Shown here: one piece after another, positions 13,140 through 15,354 of the stretch
Layout of the letters: each line of letters starts with the position of its first letter
Numbering within the stretch: the first letter of the stretch is position 1
From: an uncultured Fibrobacter sp.
GTDB taxonomy: Bacteria; Fibrobacterota; Fibrobacteria; Fibrobacterales; Fibrobacteraceae
DNA length: 15,354 nt
Assembly (NCBI GenBank): GCA_937891805.1
Contig: CALATK010000014.1
Location: forward strand, 1-15,354
Direction of reading: 5' to 3'
Notes under the pieces: model-generated
The model's input: the letters and a program-made list of their open reading frames with translations, nothing else
Told to the model about the DNA's origin: nothing
The model's database searches: none
Translations under genes and position numbers: made by a program

Positions 13140-15230
13140 TTACAGCACGCCGTGGCAGGTTCTGCTAATCACGTCGTCCTGTTGTTCCTTCGTGAGGGAG
13201 AGGAACTTGACGGCGTAGCCGGAAACGCGGATGGTGAAGTTCGCGTATTCTGCCTTTTCCGGGTGAGCCTGGGCGTCAAGCAGCTTTTCCACGCCGAACA
13301 CGTTCACGTTCAGGTGGTGTGCACCCTGGGCGAAGTAGCCGTCCATGACGGTCACGAGCTTCTGGGCGCGTTCGTCGTCGCTATGGCCAAGAGCATTCGG
13401 GCTGATGGTCTGCGTGTTGCTGATGCCGTCGAGCGCGTATTCGTACGGGAGCTTGGCGACAGAGTTGAGCGAGGCCAGCAGGCCGTTCTTTTCGGCGCCG
13501 TAGCTCGGGTTTGCACCGGGAGCGAAGGGGGCGTTTGCCGGGCGTCCGTCGGGGAGCGCGCCGGTGGCCTTTCCGTACACCACGTTACTCGTAATGGTAA
13601 GAATCGAAGTTGTGGGTTCGGCGTTACGGTAGGTGTGGTGCTTCTTGATTTTCGCGATGAATTCCTTCAACAGCCACACGGCAATTTCGTCGGCGCGGTC
13701 GTCGTCGTTGCCGTACTTGGGGAAATCTCCCTTCACTACGAAGTCCTTGGCAAGCCCGTCGTCACCGCGGACCACTTTCACCTTGGCGTACTTGATGGCA
13801 GAAAGGCTGTCAACCACATGGCTGAAGCCTGCGATACCTGTTGCAAACGTGCGGCGCACATCGGTATCGATGAGGGCGAGTTCTGCGGCTTCGTAGTAGT
13901 ACTTGTCATGCATGTAGTGGATCAGGTTCAGCGTGTTCACGTAGATACCCGCGAGCCATTCCAGCATGATGTCGTACTTGTGCATCACTTCATCGTAGTC
14001 GAGGTATTCGCTGGTAATCGGCGCGAGCTCCGGACCGATCTGCATACCGGGCACCAGGCCGCCCTTTTCATCCTTGCCGCCGTTGATGGCGTAGAGGAGG
14101 GCCTTGGCGAGGTTTGCGCGGGCACCGAAGAACTGCATTTCTTTACCTGTCTGGGTGGCAGACACACAGCAGCAGATGCTGTAGTCGTCACCCCAGATGG
14201 GACGCATCACGTCGTCGTTTTCGTACTGGATGGAGCTCGTCGTCACGGAAATGTAGGCGGCGTATTCCTTGAAGTTTTCAGGGAGGCGCTTGGTGTAGAG
14301 AACGGTGAGGTTCGGCTCCGGAGAGGGGCCCATGTTTTCGAGGGTGTGCAAGAAACGGAAGTCGTTCTTGGTGACCATGGAACGACCATCCTGGCCCATG
14401 CCGCCTACTTCGAGGGTGGCCCACACCGGGTCGCCGCTGAAGAGCTGGTTGTAAGATTCAATACGGGCGAACTTCACCATGCGGAACTTCATGACCATGT
14501 GGTCCACCAGTTCCTGGGCTTCGCTTTCGGTGAGGGTGCCGTTCTTGAGGTCGCGTTCGATATAGATATCGAGGAAGGTAGAGATACGGCCCACGCTCAT
14601 GGCGGCGCCGTTCTGGGTTTTGATGGCAGAGAGGTAACCGAAGTAGAGCCACTGGAAGGCTTCGTGGGCGTTGGTTGCCGGTTCAGAGATGTCGAAGCCG
14701 TAGCTTGCTGCCATCACCTTCATCTGCTGCAGGGCGCGAATCTGTTCGGCCACTTCTTCGCGAAGGCGGATCACGTCGTCGGTCATGGTGCCGTCGCCCA
14801 CGTGGGCGAGGTCGTTCTGCTTCTGCTTGATGATATAGTCAATACCGTAAAGGGCCACACGACGGTAGTCGCCTACGATACGTCCGCGGCCGTAGGTGTC
14901 CGGGAGGCCGGTGAGTAGGTGGGCCTTGCGGACGGCGCGGATTTCGGGAGTGTAGCAGTCGAATACGCCCTGGTTGTGGGTCTTGTGGTATTCGGTAAAA
15001 ATCTTGTGGAGGTCGGCGTTGGGTTTGTAGCCGTACTGCTGGCAGGCTTCTTCGGCCATCTTGATGCCGCCGAACGGCATGAAGGCGCGCTTCAGCGGCT
15101 TGTCGGTCTGCAGGCCCACGACCTTTTCCAGATCCTTGAGACGCTCGTTGATGTAGCCCGGCTTGTGGCTCGTGATGGTGGAGACGATGTCAGTGTCCAT
15201 GTCCAGCACGCCGCCGTGCCTACGTTCTTC
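13140..15230 (-). CDS. pflB: Formate C-acetyltransferase (pyruvate formate-lyase), 5' end missing
   Basis: This glycyl-radical enzyme splits pyruvate with CoA into acetyl-CoA and formate in anaerobic sugar fermentation. It matches the E. coli enzyme from the DxDTxxxSTITSH..GYIN region onward: [39 protein letters not shown], the catalytic cysteine pair in [33 protein letters not shown], and the radical loop [10 protein letters not shown], whose Gly is encoded at 13218-13220, 26 residues from the end. PFL homology stops at about [10 protein letters not shown] (about 15225). The remaining open frame to the window edge is antisense to a peroxiredoxin gene end and is not PFL, so roughly 65-70 N-terminal residues are absent. 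The activating enzyme gene (pflA) is not seen next to it. folE follows after 20 bp. Confidence 0.9.
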   Translation of the reverse strand, partial: EERRHGGVLDMDTDIVSTITSHKPGYINERLKDLEKVVGLQTDKPLKRAFMPFGGIKMAEEACQQYGYKPNADLHKIFTEYHKTHNQGVFDCYTPEIRAVRKAHLLTGLPDTYGRGRIVGDYRRVALYGIDYIIKQKQNDLAHVGDGTMTDDVIRLREEVAEQIRALQQMKVMAASYGFDISEPATNAHEAFQWLYFGYLSAIKTQNGAAMSVGRISTFLDIYIERDLKNGTLTESEAQELVDHMVMKFRMVKFARIESYNQLFSGDPVWATLEVGGMGQDGRSMVTKNDFRFLHTLENMGPSPEPNLTVLYTKRLPENFKEYAAYISVTTSSIQYENDDVMRPIWGDDYSICCCVSATQTGKEMQFFGARANLAKALLYAINGGKDEKGGLVPGMQIGPELAPITSEYLDYDEVMHKYDIMLEWLAGIYVNTLNLIHYMHDKYYYEAAELALIDTDVRRTFATGIAGFSHVVDSLSAIKYAKVKVVRGDDGLAKDFVVKGDFPKYGNDDDRADEIAVWLLKEFIAKIKKHHTYRNAEPTTSILTITSNVVYGKATGALPDGRPANAPFAPGANPSYGAEKNGLLASLNSVAKLPYEYALDGISNTQTISPNALGHSDDERAQKLVTVMDGYFAQGAHHLNVNVFGVEKLLDAQAHPEKAEYANFTIRVSGYAVKFLSLTKEQQDDVISRTCHGVL

Positions 15231-15344
15231 GGCTTGCAGGCTCTGCAGTTCGTCCATGAGCACGGCGATGAGGTCTGCCCCGCCAAGTGGCAGCCCGGCG
15301 CCGAGACCCTGAAGCCCAGCCTGGATCTGGTGGGTCAGCTGTAA
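15231..15344 (+). pseudogene. ahpC: Peroxiredoxin AhpC, C-terminal fragment only
   Basis: The plus strand encodes 37 residues ending at a TAA (15342-15344). They read [18 protein letters not shown], then [17 protein letters not shown]. This closely matches the AhpC C-terminus, for example E. coli [25 protein letters not shown], including the resolving cysteine in VCPAKW. The rest of the peroxiredoxin should lie upstream on the plus strand, but that DNA is pflB on the opposite strand. The fragment has no start, and the join is abrupt at about 15225-15235. It is either a remnant left by a rearrangement or a chimeric assembly join. Confidence 0.8.
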
Positions 15345-15354
15345 CACAATCTCT

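Noticed and set aside
13152..14918. Long plus-strand open frame of 588 codons
   Set aside because: It is antisense to pflB, which shows full family motifs; the frame is rich in His, Val and Gly as expected of a shadow of a GC-rich gene.
15231..15354. N-terminal extension of PFL reading [20 protein letters not shown]
   Set aside because: It does not resemble the PFL N-terminus and is exactly antisense to a strong AhpC C-terminal match.

Overview
The window looks like chromosomal DNA from an anaerobic, fermentative, Gram-negative bacterium of the Fibrobacter/Bacteroidota (FCB) type. The pointers are a secreted beta-propeller protein ending in a type IX secretion (T9SS) type A-like sorting domain, a PorQ/PorV-like outer-membrane barrel, a lipoprotein, pyruvate formate-lyase and a short glycogen synthase. 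Fibrobacterota is my best guess; this is inferred from protein content, not from a marker gene. There are no rRNA or tRNA genes, CRISPR arrays, insertion sequences or phage genes. No convincing intrinsic terminator (hairpin plus T-run) was found.

Layout. 1-1116 (+): a stand-alone sigma-54 activator (AAA+ plus Fis-type HTH, no sensory domain), with a possible sigma-54 promoter and phased short repeats upstream. 1138-1183: a dispersed-type palindromic repeat. 1190-2116 (-): PorQ/PorV-like barrel. 2165-2325: spacer of degenerate short tandem repeats. 2352-4859 (+): a two-gene unit of a membrane GT2 glycosyltransferase and a polytopic DUF6056/GT-C-like protein. 9180 down to 4874 (-): a tightly packed unit of ECF sigma factor, T9SS-type beta-propeller, lipoprotein and CCA-adding enzyme. 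9213-11173 (+): a DsbD/ScsB-type thiol:disulfide interchange gene, transcribed divergently from the sigma factor. 12454-11225 (-): glycogen synthase with its own candidate promoter. 13119-12553 (-): folE. ~15230-13140 (-): pflB. At the right edge (+): the last 37 codons of an ahpC-type peroxiredoxin.

How the genes may work together. The sigma/propeller/lipoprotein unit and the PorQ/PorV-like barrel suggest surface export and perhaps envelope sensing. The glycosyltransferase pair is probably for envelope glycan or glycolipid assembly. DsbD would carry reducing power to the periplasm. PFL and glycogen synthase fit a sugar-fermenting, glycogen-storing anaerobe.

Reading-frame integrity is the main caution. 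dsbD carries two single-base insertions about 30-35 bp apart. cca has lost one base in a G-run, which puts its last 54 codons out of frame. At about 15225-15235 pflB (minus strand) is joined abruptly to the 3' end of ahpC (plus strand), with both genes truncated. These may be real lesions, but three indels and a chimeric join in 15 kb, with the join about 120 bp from the window end, also fit draft-assembly errors.
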